Assembly (NCBI RefSeq): GCF_000381545.1 | Contig: NZ_KB906700.1 | Coordinates: forward strand, 1-34,775 | Direction: 5' to 3' | Length of the DNA stretch: 34,775 nt | Origin: Rhodonellum psychrophilum GCM71 = DSM 17998 | Lineage (GTDB): Bacteria; Bacteroidota; Bacteroidia; Cytophagales; Cyclobacteriaceae | Shown here: in pieces, positions 1-7,559 of the stretch | Layout of the letters: the number at the start of each line of letters is the position of its first letter | Numbering within the stretch: the first letter of the stretch is position 1 | Program-made: the position numbers and the translations under genes | Notes under the pieces: generated by a model | Told to the model about the DNA's origin: nothing | The model's database searches: none | What the model saw: only the letters and a program-made list of their open reading frames with translations

Positions 1-324
1 TCAAGCCGGACTCCAAAAGGGAGTAACAAGTTGGCGCTGGCTTTAAGAAATGCTGCAAACACCATTGATAAAACCAAAGATGGGGTGTTGACAAGGTTTT
101 TCAAACGAGTGGCTTATCGCAAAGGAAGGGGAGCTGCCATTACCGCAACTGCCAGAAAGCTGGCAGTAATTATCTGGAACATGATTATAAAAGGAGAAAG
201 ATACCAGCCCGGTAATTTAGACCAATACCAAAAAGAAATGAAGGATCGAATGATAGCATCAATTAAAAAAAAGATGCTATCACTGAATATGTCAGCCGAT
301 GAGTTAAATGCTGCCCTATCATAA
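1..324 (+). CDS. IS110-family transposase, C-terminal part (5' end outside window)
   Basis: The reading frame is open from base 1 and ends at TAA 322-324, giving 107 visible residues. They match the C-terminal Transposase_20 (IS116/IS110/IS902) part of IS110-family recombinases: the visible run SSRTPKGSNKLALALRNAAN is followed by a basic stretch and then GRGAAITATARKLAVIIWNM, the usual end of the family. IS110 enzymes combine a RuvC-like DEDD domain with this domain and are guided by an RNA encoded in a noncoding end of the element. The DEDD domain lies upstream of the window, so completeness and activity cannot be judged. A TTG at 31 is not the real start because homology continues upstream of it. 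A repeat copy begins exactly at the stop codon. Confidence 0.88.
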   Translation, partial: SSRTPKGSNKLALALRNAANTIDKTKDGVLTRFFKRVAYRKGRGAAITATARKLAVIIWNMIIKGERYQPGNLDQYQKEMKDRMIASIKKKMLSLNMSADELNAALS

Positions 325-460
325 GTTAGATGGAAAAAGCAAAAAGGTTCCAAAAGGGGGTTGAAACTACAAGAAAATCAGACTATTGGGAGAATAATTC
401 CCGACACCAATAGGGTGAAGTCAAATATATTCAACACCCAATTTATTATCAGTAAATTAC
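322..460 (+). repeat. Dispersed repeat, copy A, abutting the transposase
   Basis: This is the first of four related noncoding segments. It starts at the transposase stop with TAAGTTAGATGGAAA, shared with copy C. It continues with a block shared by copies A, C and D (TTGAAACTACAAGAAAA here), then CAGACTATTGGGAGAATAA and TAGGGTGAAGTCAAA. A hairpin pairs 386-391 (TTGGGA) with 399-404 (TCCCGA), including one T-G wobble, around a 7-base loop. The right boundary is uncertain; weak similarity to copy C runs to about 465. It is probably the right end of the IS110 element and may encode an RNA (inference). Confidence 0.7.
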
Positions 461-464
461 ATTA

Positions 465-486
465 TTGCATTGAGCTCGTAATGCAA
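465..486 (+). other. Short hairpin downstream of repeat copy A
   Basis: TTGCATT at 465-471 and AATGCAA at 480-486 form a perfect 7-bp stem around an 8-base loop. It lies between the IS110-linked repeat and the sulfatase 3' end. There is no long T-run after it, so it is a poor terminator. It could belong to the end of the mobile element, but that is a guess. Confidence 0.35.
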
Positions 487-569
487 AAACGGATTTAACT
501 GATGGCTCCTAATGATTCGAGAGGCGTTTTGATCTGTATCCAAAACCCTAAAAAACCATCCTCTACCCC

Positions 570-2267
570 TTATTTTCCCGCCTCTATCCTTTTTCTTCTT
601 TCCTGGATTTCTTGCGCTTTCTCTTTGGAAACCCCAAAAACTTTCCCGTTCAAGGCGTCTTCCATAAATTCATCGATGTAGCGCTGACTGATCTGGGAAT
701 TGTCTTTGTACTTGTCCCTCATGGCGTCCAAACGGGAATGCAAATCGGCGGTGATGGCGGCATAGGCAGGGTTTTGGTATTCGTTTTTGATCTCCATTGG
801 GTCATTTTTGAGGTCGATCAACTCCCATTGGTCTTCCACAAAATAGTAATGGATCAACTTGTACTCCTTAGTCACAATGGCATAATGTCGGTTCACCATG
901 TGCTCAGCGGGATATTCATAATAATGGTAATAAACGGCGTCCCTGGTCCATTTTTCTCCCTGATCGGTCAGCAGCGGAATCAGGCTTTCCCCTTGCATAT
1001 CCCCAGGAGCTTCAATTCCGGCAGCTTCCAAAAATGTCTGGGCAAAATCCAGGTTTTGGACCAGTTCCTCCGAACGTGTTCCCGCCTTCACTTTGTCGGG
1101 CCAAGAGATCAACAAGGGTGTCTTGAAAGACTCATCATAAATAAAACGCTTGTCGTACCAACCATGCTCACCCAAATAAAAGCCCTGATCTGATGTATAG
1201 ACAATGATGGTGTTGTCCATCAGGTCATTTGCTTCCAGATAATCGAGCAGCCTGCCCACATTTTCGTCGACTGCCTGAATGGTACCCAAATAATCCTGCA
1301 TGTAGCGCTGGTATTTCCATTTCATCTTGTCCCCATCGGTCATTGTCGGGTAGCCTTTCTTAAATTCTCCGTTGACTTTTGAATATGCATCCATAAATTT
1401 TTCTTTCTGGGATGCATTTAACCGACTATATTCAAAAGCATAGCGCTGCTTGTCAAATCCAATCTCGGGAATCCCCAATTCATCCATGATCTCAGGAAAA
1501 ACTTTATGGTCTCCGGCCCAGGACATGTGGTCTAGGATGTTCATTTCCGCCTCTCCCGCCGGAGTCGCCCTTCCGGAATAATCGTCGAATAGGGTGGCCG
1601 GCTCGGCGAAAGTCCTGTTGGTAAATTCATCCAAATGCCTTTCGGCCATCAACCATGATCTGTGAGGCGCTTTATGCAAATACATCAGCATAAAAGGTTG
1701 CTCTTCCTTCCGCTCATTTTGAAGCCAGTCCAATGTCATGTCCGTCACGATATCCGTCACATATCCCTCCACGGTGATGTTCCCATCATATTTGGTGATA
1801 AAATCCGGATTGTAATAGGCTCCTTGCCCGGGAAGGATTTTGAACTGGTCAAAACCTTTTGGGCTGTTGCCAAAATGGAGCTTTCCGAACATGGCCGTCT
1901 GATATCCTGCTTCCTGGATGATCTGGGGAAATGTGATATTCGTAGTGTCAAAATGAAAATGGTTGTCCACTTTCCCGTTGAGATGCGAGTGCTTTCCGGT
2001 CAAAATAGTGGCCCGGCTCGGTGCGCAGATGGAATTGGTCACGCTGGCATTGGTAAACAACATGCCCATTTTGGCAATCCTGTCAATATTGGGCGTCTCA
2101 ATCAGTTTGTTGTCATAGGCCGAAATGGCCTGATAGGCATGGTCATCCGACATGATAAAGATGATGTTGGGCCGCTCTTTTGTGGCAGGATTGGCTCCGT
2201 CCTGTGCATAAACCGCGATCCCCATCAACAGGAGAAATGCAGTGGAAAATGTGGTTTTCAGGCTCAT
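570..2267 (-). CDS. Type I (formylglycine) sulfatase, secreted
   Basis: A 565-residue protein with a signal peptide (about 1-21, ending AVYAQ). It has the alkaline-phosphatase-like sulfatase fold and hydrolyses sulfate esters. The CAPSR motif at 81-85 matches C-x-P-S-R, in which Cys81 is converted to formylglycine by a maturase. Metal and active-site residues are visible: D41-D42 near the N-terminus, K129 and H131 (GKLHFG), H202 (KAPH), and D360-Q361 in TSDQGFYLGEHGW. The C-terminus resembles the DUF4976-type sulfatase subdomain. Length is normal for S1 sulfatases. Substrate is not certain; polysaccharide or glycosaminoglycan sulfate is the usual role in this phylum. It stands alone, with no glycoside hydrolase or SusC/SusD pair next to it, although an anion transporter lies about 1.9 kb away on the other strand. 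Confidence 0.93.
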   Translation of the reverse strand: MSLKTTFSTAFLLLMGIAVYAQDGANPATKERPNIIFIMSDDHAYQAISAYDNKLIETPNIDRIAKMGMLFTNASVTNSICAPSRATILTGKHSHLNGKVDNHFHFDTTNITFPQIIQEAGYQTAMFGKLHFGNSPKGFDQFKILPGQGAYYNPDFITKYDGNITVEGYVTDIVTDMTLDWLQNERKEEQPFMLMYLHKAPHRSWLMAERHLDEFTNRTFAEPATLFDDYSGRATPAGEAEMNILDHMSWAGDHKVFPEIMDELGIPEIGFDKQRYAFEYSRLNASQKEKFMDAYSKVNGEFKKGYPTMTDGDKMKWKYQRYMQDYLGTIQAVDENVGRLLDYLEANDLMDNTIIVYTSDQGFYLGEHGWYDKRFIYDESFKTPLLISWPDKVKAGTRSEELVQNLDFAQTFLEAAGIEAPGDMQGESLIPLLTDQGEKWTRDAVYYHYYEYPAEHMVNRHYAIVTKEYKLIHYYFVEDQWELIDLKNDPMEIKNEYQNPAYAAITADLHSRLDAMRDKYKDNSQISQRYIDEFMEDALNGKVFGVSKEKAQEIQERRKRIEAGK

Positions 2268-2301
2268 GGTGGATTTAGGTTTGGTTATATGGGTTTTTGC
2301 T

Positions 2302-2309
2302 CAAAAATA
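2302..2309 (-). promoter_or_regulatory. Candidate -7 box for the sulfatase gene
   Basis: The minus strand reads TATTTTTG here, a full match to the Bacteroidota -7 consensus TAnnTTTG, 34 bases before the start codon. No TTG was found at a proper -33 distance, so the call rests on one box. Confidence 0.35.
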
Positions 2310-2624
2310 CCCTCCCTTGGTTTTCATAAATCAGGAAAGAGTTGCTTCATGCATCCTCCTGCTCTTTGGAAACCTTAATGGAACAATAAATGCCCCATCT
2401 GCTTCCCCGGGGAGTGATGAATGCTCAATAAATCACTTTAGATTGTATTATCCAACGATTTTTTTACCAACACAAAAATTCATGACAAATGGAGTTCAGA
2501 ATCCAATCCATTGAAAATCTTCTTCTTGTTGTCGATTGGGTTTGACCTCCACTTGGAAAAAGTGGTTTGGCTGTATCAATCTCATGTAAACCCGAAATAG
2601 GCAACGGCTTTCTTTATGGTCTAT

Positions 2625-2730
2625 AAACTGCTGAAAAATCAGACTATCTGGAGAATAAGTCCAAATACCGATAGGATGGACGCAAAAATAGTGAACAACA
2701 GACTGATTATTAAGTGTTTTGAGATGTGGT
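2625..2730 (+). repeat. Dispersed repeat, copy B
   Basis: Aligned with copy A, it shares AAAATCAGACTAT, GGAGAATAA, a variant of TAGGGTGAAGTCAAA (TAGGATGGACGCAAA) and a final block resembling ACAGACTGATTATTA. The 5' part (TAAGTTAGATGG) is absent. Its hairpin pairs 2649-2652 (TGGA) with 2660-2663 (TCCA) around a 7-base loop. These bases differ from copy A yet remain paired. No transposase remains next to it. Confidence 0.6.
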
Positions 2731-2946
2731 ATAATTAGTAAAACCTAACACGAATTAAAAATAATGTCTCGTTTTAAAAAAAATTGATCTGAGTGACTCC
2801 AGAACGAACAGGAAAAACAAATTCAAATATTCGGACTTATTCCCTGCTGGCACAAAGGCTGCTGTTACGGGCGCTAAAAAGCGGGCGTGGAATCGAAAAG
2901 AAAAGGAAAAACATTTACCTTATCCTTTCGTTTTTCATAACCGTTA

Positions 2947-3294
2947 TTAGGCTTTTCTGTTTGCCTTGTCTTCCCTCTTCTTCTTTTTTTTGACCCTATC
3001 CTCTTTCTGGAATTTTTTCCCTTCTCCATCAAAATAAACTCCATTCGATTCCATGTCGGACATCGTGCTTTGTAGGGTATTTTTAAACTTCACCCTATGT
3101 TTTTTAGGGATTTTATCGTCCTCAAAAAGGGCCCCCAACACCTTGAACAAAGCTGCCCTACTGTAACCGGATTCTTTTTCAGTTTGGTAGGGTTCATGCT
3201 TCATTTGGCTCAATTCTTTGACCGTAGAAATAATAAATATCACGAAAGCCACCACGACCACCAAGGTCAATATGAATATATCCAGATTCTCCAT
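2947..3294 (-). CDS. Small single-pass membrane protein, unknown function
   Basis: A 115-residue protein with one hydrophobic N-terminal segment (about 6-26), followed by a charged cytoplasmic-type domain. The C-terminus is very lysine-rich, with a KKKKKR run near the end. A short segment around DDKIPKKHRVKFKNTLQ looks globular. I do not recognise a family. The gene starts one base after the stop of the 56-residue gene upstream, so the two very likely form one transcript and may act together at the inner membrane. It could bind nucleic acid or acidic lipid through its basic tail, but that is only inferred from composition. Confidence 0.6.
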   Translation of the reverse strand: MENLDIFILTLVVVVAFVIFIISTVKELSQMKHEPYQTEKESGYSRAALFKVLGALFEDDKIPKKHRVKFKNTLQSTMSDMESNGVYFDGEGKKFQKEDRVKKKKKREDKANRKA

Positions 3295-3295
3295 A

Positions 3296-3466
3296 TTATT
3301 TCTTCATGTTGAATAAAATCAAAAAACCCAAAATGGTCGGGCACCATAGACCTATAAAAATCGCCTTAAGGGGTTCCTTTGCGATTACAAAATAATATTC
3401 TGATATCCCGATCAACACGACCACCAATATCATGATAACGATTTCGGATTTTTTAAATTTCTTCAT
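3296..3466 (-). CDS. Tiny two-helix membrane protein (56 aa), unknown function
   Basis: The frame runs from ATG at 3466 to TAA at 3296-3298 and encodes 56 residues beginning MKKFKKSEIVIMILVVVLIG. Two hydrophobic segments are visible, about 9-28 and 35-52, joined by a short polar stretch (ISEYYFVIAKEPLK), with lysines at both ends. This is the layout of a small helical-hairpin membrane protein. The stop lies one base before the start codon of the 115-residue membrane protein, so the pair looks translationally coupled. No family is recognised. The spacing, the membrane character of both products and the lysine-flanked helices argue that it is real. Confidence 0.6.
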   Translation of the reverse strand: MKKFKKSEIVIMILVVVLIGISEYYFVIAKEPLKAIFIGLWCPTILGFLILFNMKK

Positions 3467-4194
3467 GAATTTTGTTGTGAGGAGACATTGGTATTTTCCA
3501 ATGGATACTTGTAAAGGAATTACCCAATCTTCTAAACTTTCCTAAAGCTTGTTGATCAGGACTTGTATTTTGATAAACCCATACAACCCCATAAAGTTTT
3601 TTTCGGGGAAATAATATGCTGCTTGAGGGCTGTTTTTGCAATCGGTACAGGGGATTATTTTGAAAACCCGGTGACCAAACAAGAAAAATTTCAATTCTTT
3701 TTCAACCCGAATTCTAAGACATCGAAAAAGTAACGTAAAGCATCTGACTTGATTAAGTTAGATGGAAATGCGCATTGGATCTCCTAAAGGATATTGAAAC
3801 GACAGGAAAATCAGGCTATTGGGAGAATAAGACCCAGCGCCGATTTGACAAAGTCAAAAGAGCAAACAACTGACCGATGATCAACAAACTTCAATATGGA
3901 ATACAAATGGCGATACACAACAGGGGTTCAATATTTATCGACTTTTGGTTTTGGGAGAATAAAGGGATGACATGGGTTGAAAATGGATATATGACCCAAT
4001 CATTCCCCACTTGCTGAACGGGATTGAACGCTTTTTTTGCGCTTCCTTTTGCCTCAAAACAAAGGAAATATAAGCCAACGGCTAACCTTACCCCTTCAAA
4101 ATGGCATTCCAAAACCCCCGGAATTTCAAGGTGATAACGCAAATTTTCGTATTTTCACGAATTGAAAATCAACACACAATGAATACTTTTCCAC
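3467..4194. other. Gene-poor stretch containing repeat copy C
   Basis: About 730 bases without a convincing gene. Short minus-strand open frames exist at 3453-3641 and 3891-4142, but their translations have no recognisable family features. Repeat copy C occupies 3754-3890. A further TTTGGGAGAATAA at about 3952-3964 may be a fifth, very degraded copy. Just before the DASS gene there is a 5-bp inverted repeat, TTCGT (4146-4150) and ACGAA (4157-4161). The stretch may be a graveyard of mobile DNA (inference). Confidence 0.5.
3754..3890 (+). repeat. Dispersed repeat, copy C
   Basis: It starts with TTAAGTTAGATGGAAA, matching copy A across the transposase stop codon. It then shows ATTGAAACGACAGGAAAA, TCAGGCTATTGGGAGAATAA and AAAGTCAAAAG. 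The hairpin pairs 3819-3823 (TTGGG) with 3833-3837 (CCCAG, one wobble). A second local hairpin, TTTGAC-AAA-GTCAAA, sits in the 3' half and is specific to this copy. Weak similarity to copy A continues to about 3897. No transposase coding sequence precedes it, though the bases before the start may be a badly decayed relic. Confidence 0.65.
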
Positions 4195-5619
4195 ATGACT
4201 CACAATGACTCCCGACAAACCGCAATAAGGCTCTATAGAAAACTCCGCTTGGGGTGGATTTTCAACACTTCCACTTTCACGGGCAACTTTCTCCTGGCAT
4301 TGTTGATTGGCTACTTTTTCCGGAAATTGGGCTATGCGGACGATGTCAATTATGTGTTTTTCCTGAGTGTCTTGGCCATTGGGCTTTGGGTGACGGAAGC
4401 CATTCCTCCCTTTGCCGTAGGCATCTTCGTCATCGCGGGATTACTTTTTGGTTTTGGGACAGATTTTATTCTGGAAGGTCAAAAAACTCCCGTGGAAATG
4501 TACCTAGGCACTTGGACCAGCAATGTCATCTGGTTGCTCTTGGGAGGGTTCTTTCTGGCCGAAGCCATGGGCAAAGTCTCCTTGGACAAATCGCTTTTTC
4601 GCTTTACGGTCAAGCGATTTGGTAACAGTCCCGAAAAATTATTGTTGGGACTGATGTTCACCACCGCCGTGGCCAGCATGGTGATGTCCAATACCGCCAC
4701 CACGGCCATGATGATTTCCTCGATCCTCCCACTGACCAAAATGTTGGGAAAACACTCTCCATTCACTAAGGCTTTGCTTGTGGGCATTCCCGCTGCCGCC
4801 ACCTTGGGAGGTATGGGCACCATCATCGGAAGCACCCCAAATGCAATCGCGGTGGGTGCTCTTCATGAAAAGGGATTGAACATCACCTTCTTGGAATGGA
4901 TGGCCTTTGGCTTGCCTACGGGCATGCTTGCCGTGTATCTTTTTTGGTTGTTTCTTACCAAAAAATCTGATCTCAACAAGATTGTGTTGGATATATCGGA
5001 TCTGGTTTCCTATCCCAAGGACAGAAAACCATTTGAGCGAAACGCTGTGATTTTCACGCTCATCATCACCGTGGGCATGTGGCTCACAGAACCCTTGCAT
5101 GGCATCCCCATCGCGGCTACCTCCGCGATCCCGATTGTGCTGCTTACGCTATTTCAAATCATCAAATCCGAAGATGTCCGGCGATTGCCTTGGGACACTT
5201 TGATGCTGGTAGCGGGCGGTCTTGCACTGGGAATCGCAATGGTGGACGTGGGATTGACAGATATCATCATGGAAAAAATCAGCGCTTTGCCCATACCGCT
5301 TGTGGGGGTGGCCATTGTCTTCAGCATCATCGCGGTATTGATCTCAAATGTCATGAGCAATACAGCGGCGGCGGCCATCTTGGTACCACTGGGATTGGCC
5401 TTGCCTGGTCTCTATGGTTTTGCAGTTCCTTTGATAGTGGCCTTAAGTTGCTCCAGTGCCCTTTTGCTTCCCGTGTCCACACCTTCCAATGCCATCGCTT
5501 TTTCCACGGGAATGATTGAACAAAAGACCTTTAGGAGCGGGGGCATTCTTATGATTTTTCTCGGACCAGCCTTGGCATTTGCCTCTGTGATGATCTGGGC
5601 ACTGCTATTTGTCAGGTAG
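4195..5619 (+). CDS. DASS (SLC13-type) sodium:anion symporter
   Basis: A 474-residue polytopic membrane protein of the divalent-anion:sodium symporter family, which imports dicarboxylates, citrate or sulfate with Na+. Two SNT signature motifs sit at 165-167 (MSNTATTAMM) and 388-390 (MSNTAAAAILVPLG), each in the inverted-repeat position expected of the fold. The neighbouring substrate loops GSTPNA (212-217) and STPSNAIAFSTG (428-439) are also present. More than ten hydrophobic segments run from about 30 to 472. The substrate cannot be fixed from sequence; a dicarboxylate is typical, and sulfate is possible given the sulfatase nearby. The ATG at 4195 is the first in frame. A 9-codon open frame from ATG 4179 overlaps this start in another frame. 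The gene is monocistronic and convergent with the isomerase gene. Confidence 0.9.
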   Translation: MTHNDSRQTAIRLYRKLRLGWIFNTSTFTGNFLLALLIGYFFRKLGYADDVNYVFFLSVLAIGLWVTEAIPPFAVGIFVIAGLLFGFGTDFILEGQKTPVEMYLGTWTSNVIWLLLGGFFLAEAMGKVSLDKSLFRFTVKRFGNSPEKLLLGLMFTTAVASMVMSNTATTAMMISSILPLTKMLGKHSPFTKALLVGIPAAATLGGMGTIIGSTPNAIAVGALHEKGLNITFLEWMAFGLPTGMLAVYLFWLFLTKKSDLNKIVLDISDLVSYPKDRKPFERNAVIFTLIITVGMWLTEPLHGIPIAATSAIPIVLLTLFQIIKSEDVRRLPWDTLMLVAGGLALGIAMVDVGLTDIIMEKISALPIPLVGVAIVFSIIAVLISNVMSNTAAAAILVPLGLALPGLYGFAVPLIVALSCSSALLLPVSTPSNAIAFSTGMIEQKTFRSGGILMIFLGPALAFASVMIWALLFVR

Positions 5620-5700
5620 GGGATTGTCCTCTTTGGAAAGACCCGAATGGATCCTTCCCTATCGACCAATGCACGAAACATAAGCCAAAAAAGCAAAGCT

Positions 5701-6618
5701 TCAGACCGAATCCACCGCTGCTTTCATTTTTGCCAATCCTGTCTTGGCCACCTGCAAAGGATCCTCTTTCCAATAATTCGGGTTAAACAGTTCCAAAGAA
5801 AGGACTTTGTTTCCGCCCATGTTTTTGAGCGTTGTAAGAATTTCCTGCATGGGCGCAGCCCCGTCTCCAGGATAGACACGGTCCTTGTCCTGCTGCTGCT
5901 CCCTTGGAATATCCCCCACAAAATCATTCATGTGAAAAACCTCGATCAGGCTTCCATCCAACATTTTCAATCCTTCAAAACCTGAATTGCCCCTAAAAAG
6001 ATGGTAAACATCGGGCAATATCCTGGCATCCGGATCATTGGCCACCGCGGCAACCATCAGCACTTGGCCCAAATGGTGAAAAAATGGGAAGGCTCCCCAA
6101 AACTCCAACTGCGGCATCACACCCGTGCTTCTGCCCAAGTCCAAAAGGGCTTTGTATCTTTCCCCCGCCGCAAACAAATCCAGATTGGCTTTGACACCGG
6201 CTGCAGGGGCCGCCACCCGCTTGCAACCCAAAGCAGCCAGCATTTCCATTTCCTCCCGCATCTGTAAAAAACCTGCATTTCGCTGAGTTTCATCATCTAC
6301 CATCCAGGGAGCAAAACCGATGGCATTTTCAAATTTCAACCCACTGTCTTGGATATACTTCTTCAATCCGGAAACCGTATTGCCAGCCTCCAAATACTCT
6401 TGAATGTCCCTTATCCAAAGCTCCACCCCATCATATCCTGCCTTGGCGGCGATATCCAAATAGGCTTTCAATCCTGGTTTCTGCCCACTGATGGTACTGG
6501 TATTCAAGCAGAAACTGAATTGACTCGCCTTTGGAGGGGTTTGTCCCTGAAGTTGGGTGGTCATCAGCGCTCCTGCGCCCAATCCCATGGTCTTGATCAT
6601 ATTACGTCTGCTCAGCAT
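5701..6618 (-). CDS. Tat-exported sugar-phosphate isomerase/epimerase-like TIM barrel protein
   Basis: A 305-residue protein starting with a twin-arginine signal (SRRNMIKTMGLGAGALM, residues 3-19), so folded export to the periplasm is expected. The rest is an AP-endonuclease-2/xylose-isomerase-like TIM barrel. Likely divalent-metal ligands appear in strand order: E172 (QLEFW), D203 and H206 (PDVYH), H229 (VFHMND) and E276 (SLELF). Relatives isomerise or epimerise ketoses or inositol derivatives such as 2-keto-myo-inositol. The substrate here is unknown, and no sugar-catabolic genes lie adjacent. It converges on the transporter gene with an 81-base gap and is divergent from the TonB-receptor operon. 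Confidence 0.85.
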   Translation of the reverse strand: MLSRRNMIKTMGLGAGALMTTQLQGQTPPKASQFSFCLNTSTISGQKPGLKAYLDIAAKAGYDGVELWIRDIQEYLEAGNTVSGLKKYIQDSGLKFENAIGFAPWMVDDETQRNAGFLQMREEMEMLAALGCKRVAAPAAGVKANLDLFAAGERYKALLDLGRSTGVMPQLEFWGAFPFFHHLGQVLMVAAVANDPDARILPDVYHLFRGNSGFEGLKMLDGSLIEVFHMNDFVGDIPREQQQDKDRVYPGDGAAPMQEILTTLKNMGGNKVLSLELFNPNYWKEDPLQVAKTGLAKMKAAVDSV

Positions 6619-6848
6619 ATCGTTCTTTGTTTAAAATCCCCAAAAGCCCAAACTCCCATCTATTTCCCAAAGAAAACGGGAAGATTTATCCGCTCCTTTG
6701 GATTTATTTCATGTCCTTTAAAACACAAACATACAATGAGAATCAATGCATAATCCGCCATTGGTATAAAATCACCCCTTCTTTACTACCCCATCGACAA
6801 TTAATTAATATATTGTTTTCCGAAATTGCTTTTCCCCAAAACAAACCC

Positions 6849-7559
6849 ATGAAAGCTGTATTTTTTCTAATTTCATTCCACCTGACTTTTTGTTTTGCCG
6901 CCTTGAGCCAGACCAACTTGACTTTCCAGGACCTTTATCAAAAAAATATCCCCCTGTTTCAGGACATTATCAGTGGTGGTTATTATTTGGATCCCCCGAA
7001 GGAAATTGAAGGGCATCCCTATTTCATAAGCAGAAACCTTGAAACAAGCTCGCTCACCATCAATGGCCTCCGCTACCAGAAAGTCCCACTTTCTTACAAC
7101 ATCTTCACGGATGAGTTGATCACTTTTCAACCCATTCACAAACAAAAAATACTGATTCGCCCCGATAAAATCAATGCCTTTGAAATAGAAATCACGGGCA
7201 AGCACACCTTCGTTATCGTCCCCGAAAATCCTGGCTACCTGCACCACCGAAAAGGCATCTACGAAATCCTGGATGTCGGCAAAGTCAACTTGCTCCAAAA
7301 ACACTACAAGCTGACCAAGCCAAAAAGGGAATTGAGTACCTACACCTCGGTTTTTTATGAAAAATCGGATTATTTCCTCCAAAAAAACAAAGAAATAAAA
7401 CGCATCAGCAAACCCAAACAAGCCTTTGATTTTTTGGAACTTGACAAGAAGATCATCCGAAAACAACTTCGTGAAAAACAATTGATTTTTAGGGAAAACC
7501 CCGCAGCCTACCTTACTTTTTTGACCCAATTGTACAACAAACAAGATCTCCTTCCATGA
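6849..7559 (+). CDS. Secreted protein of unknown function, first gene of TonB-receptor operon
   Basis: The chosen start, ATG 6849, gives 236 residues beginning with a clear signal peptide (MKAVFFLISFHLTFCFAALSQ). The frame is open upstream to 6627, but that extension is not signal-like. The mature part has mixed beta-type sequence followed by a lysine-rich, probably helical C-terminal third (around KQAFDFLELDKKIIRKQLREKQ, split by turns). No family is recognised. The stop overlaps the receptor start (ATGA at 7556-7559), so translation is coupled. Its role is therefore probably tied to the receptor, as a periplasmic or surface accessory, but nothing more specific can be said. Confidence 0.75.
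   Translation: MKAVFFLISFHLTFCFAALSQTNLTFQDLYQKNIPLFQDIISGGYYLDPPKEIEGHPYFISRNLETSSLTINGLRYQKVPLSYNIFTDELITFQPIHKQKILIRPDKINAFEIEITGKHTFVIVPENPGYLHHRKGIYEILDVGKVNLLQKHYKLTKPKRELSTYTSVFYEKSDYFLQKNKEIKRISKPKQAFDFLELDKKIIRKQLREKQLIFRENPAAYLTFLTQLYNKQDLLP

Larger units (their letters stand above)
2268..2946. other. Gene-free stretch containing repeat copy B
   Basis: There is no convincing coding region over about 680 bases; the short open frames lack recognisable protein sequence. It contains the candidate sulfatase promoter, a small 6-bp hairpin at 2549-2565 (CCACTT/AAGTGG) and repeat copy B. The rest is AT-rich, and I see no tRNA or known RNA in it. Confidence 0.5.

Noticed and set aside
361-377. 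TTGAAAC in the dispersed repeat resembles the 3' end of many CRISPR repeats
   Set aside because: Copies are kilobases apart, diverged and without regular spacers, and there are no cas genes. It is not a CRISPR array.
2242-2514. Plus-strand open frame of 90 codons upstream of the sulfatase
   Set aside because: It overlaps the sulfatase start antisense, and its translation has no protein-like conservation or signal features.
3453-3641. Minus-strand 62-codon frame
   Set aside because: It overlaps the start of the 56-residue membrane protein, and the translation matches no family. It may be a relic, but this cannot be supported.
3891-4142. Minus-strand 83-codon frame before the DASS gene
   Set aside because: There is no recognisable domain and it lies in a repeat-rich, apparently decayed region.
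4195-5619. Assigning the DASS transporter as a sulfate importer serving the sulfatase
   Set aside because: The genes are 1.9 kb apart, on opposite strands and separated by repeats. Sequence motifs do not distinguish sulfate from dicarboxylates.
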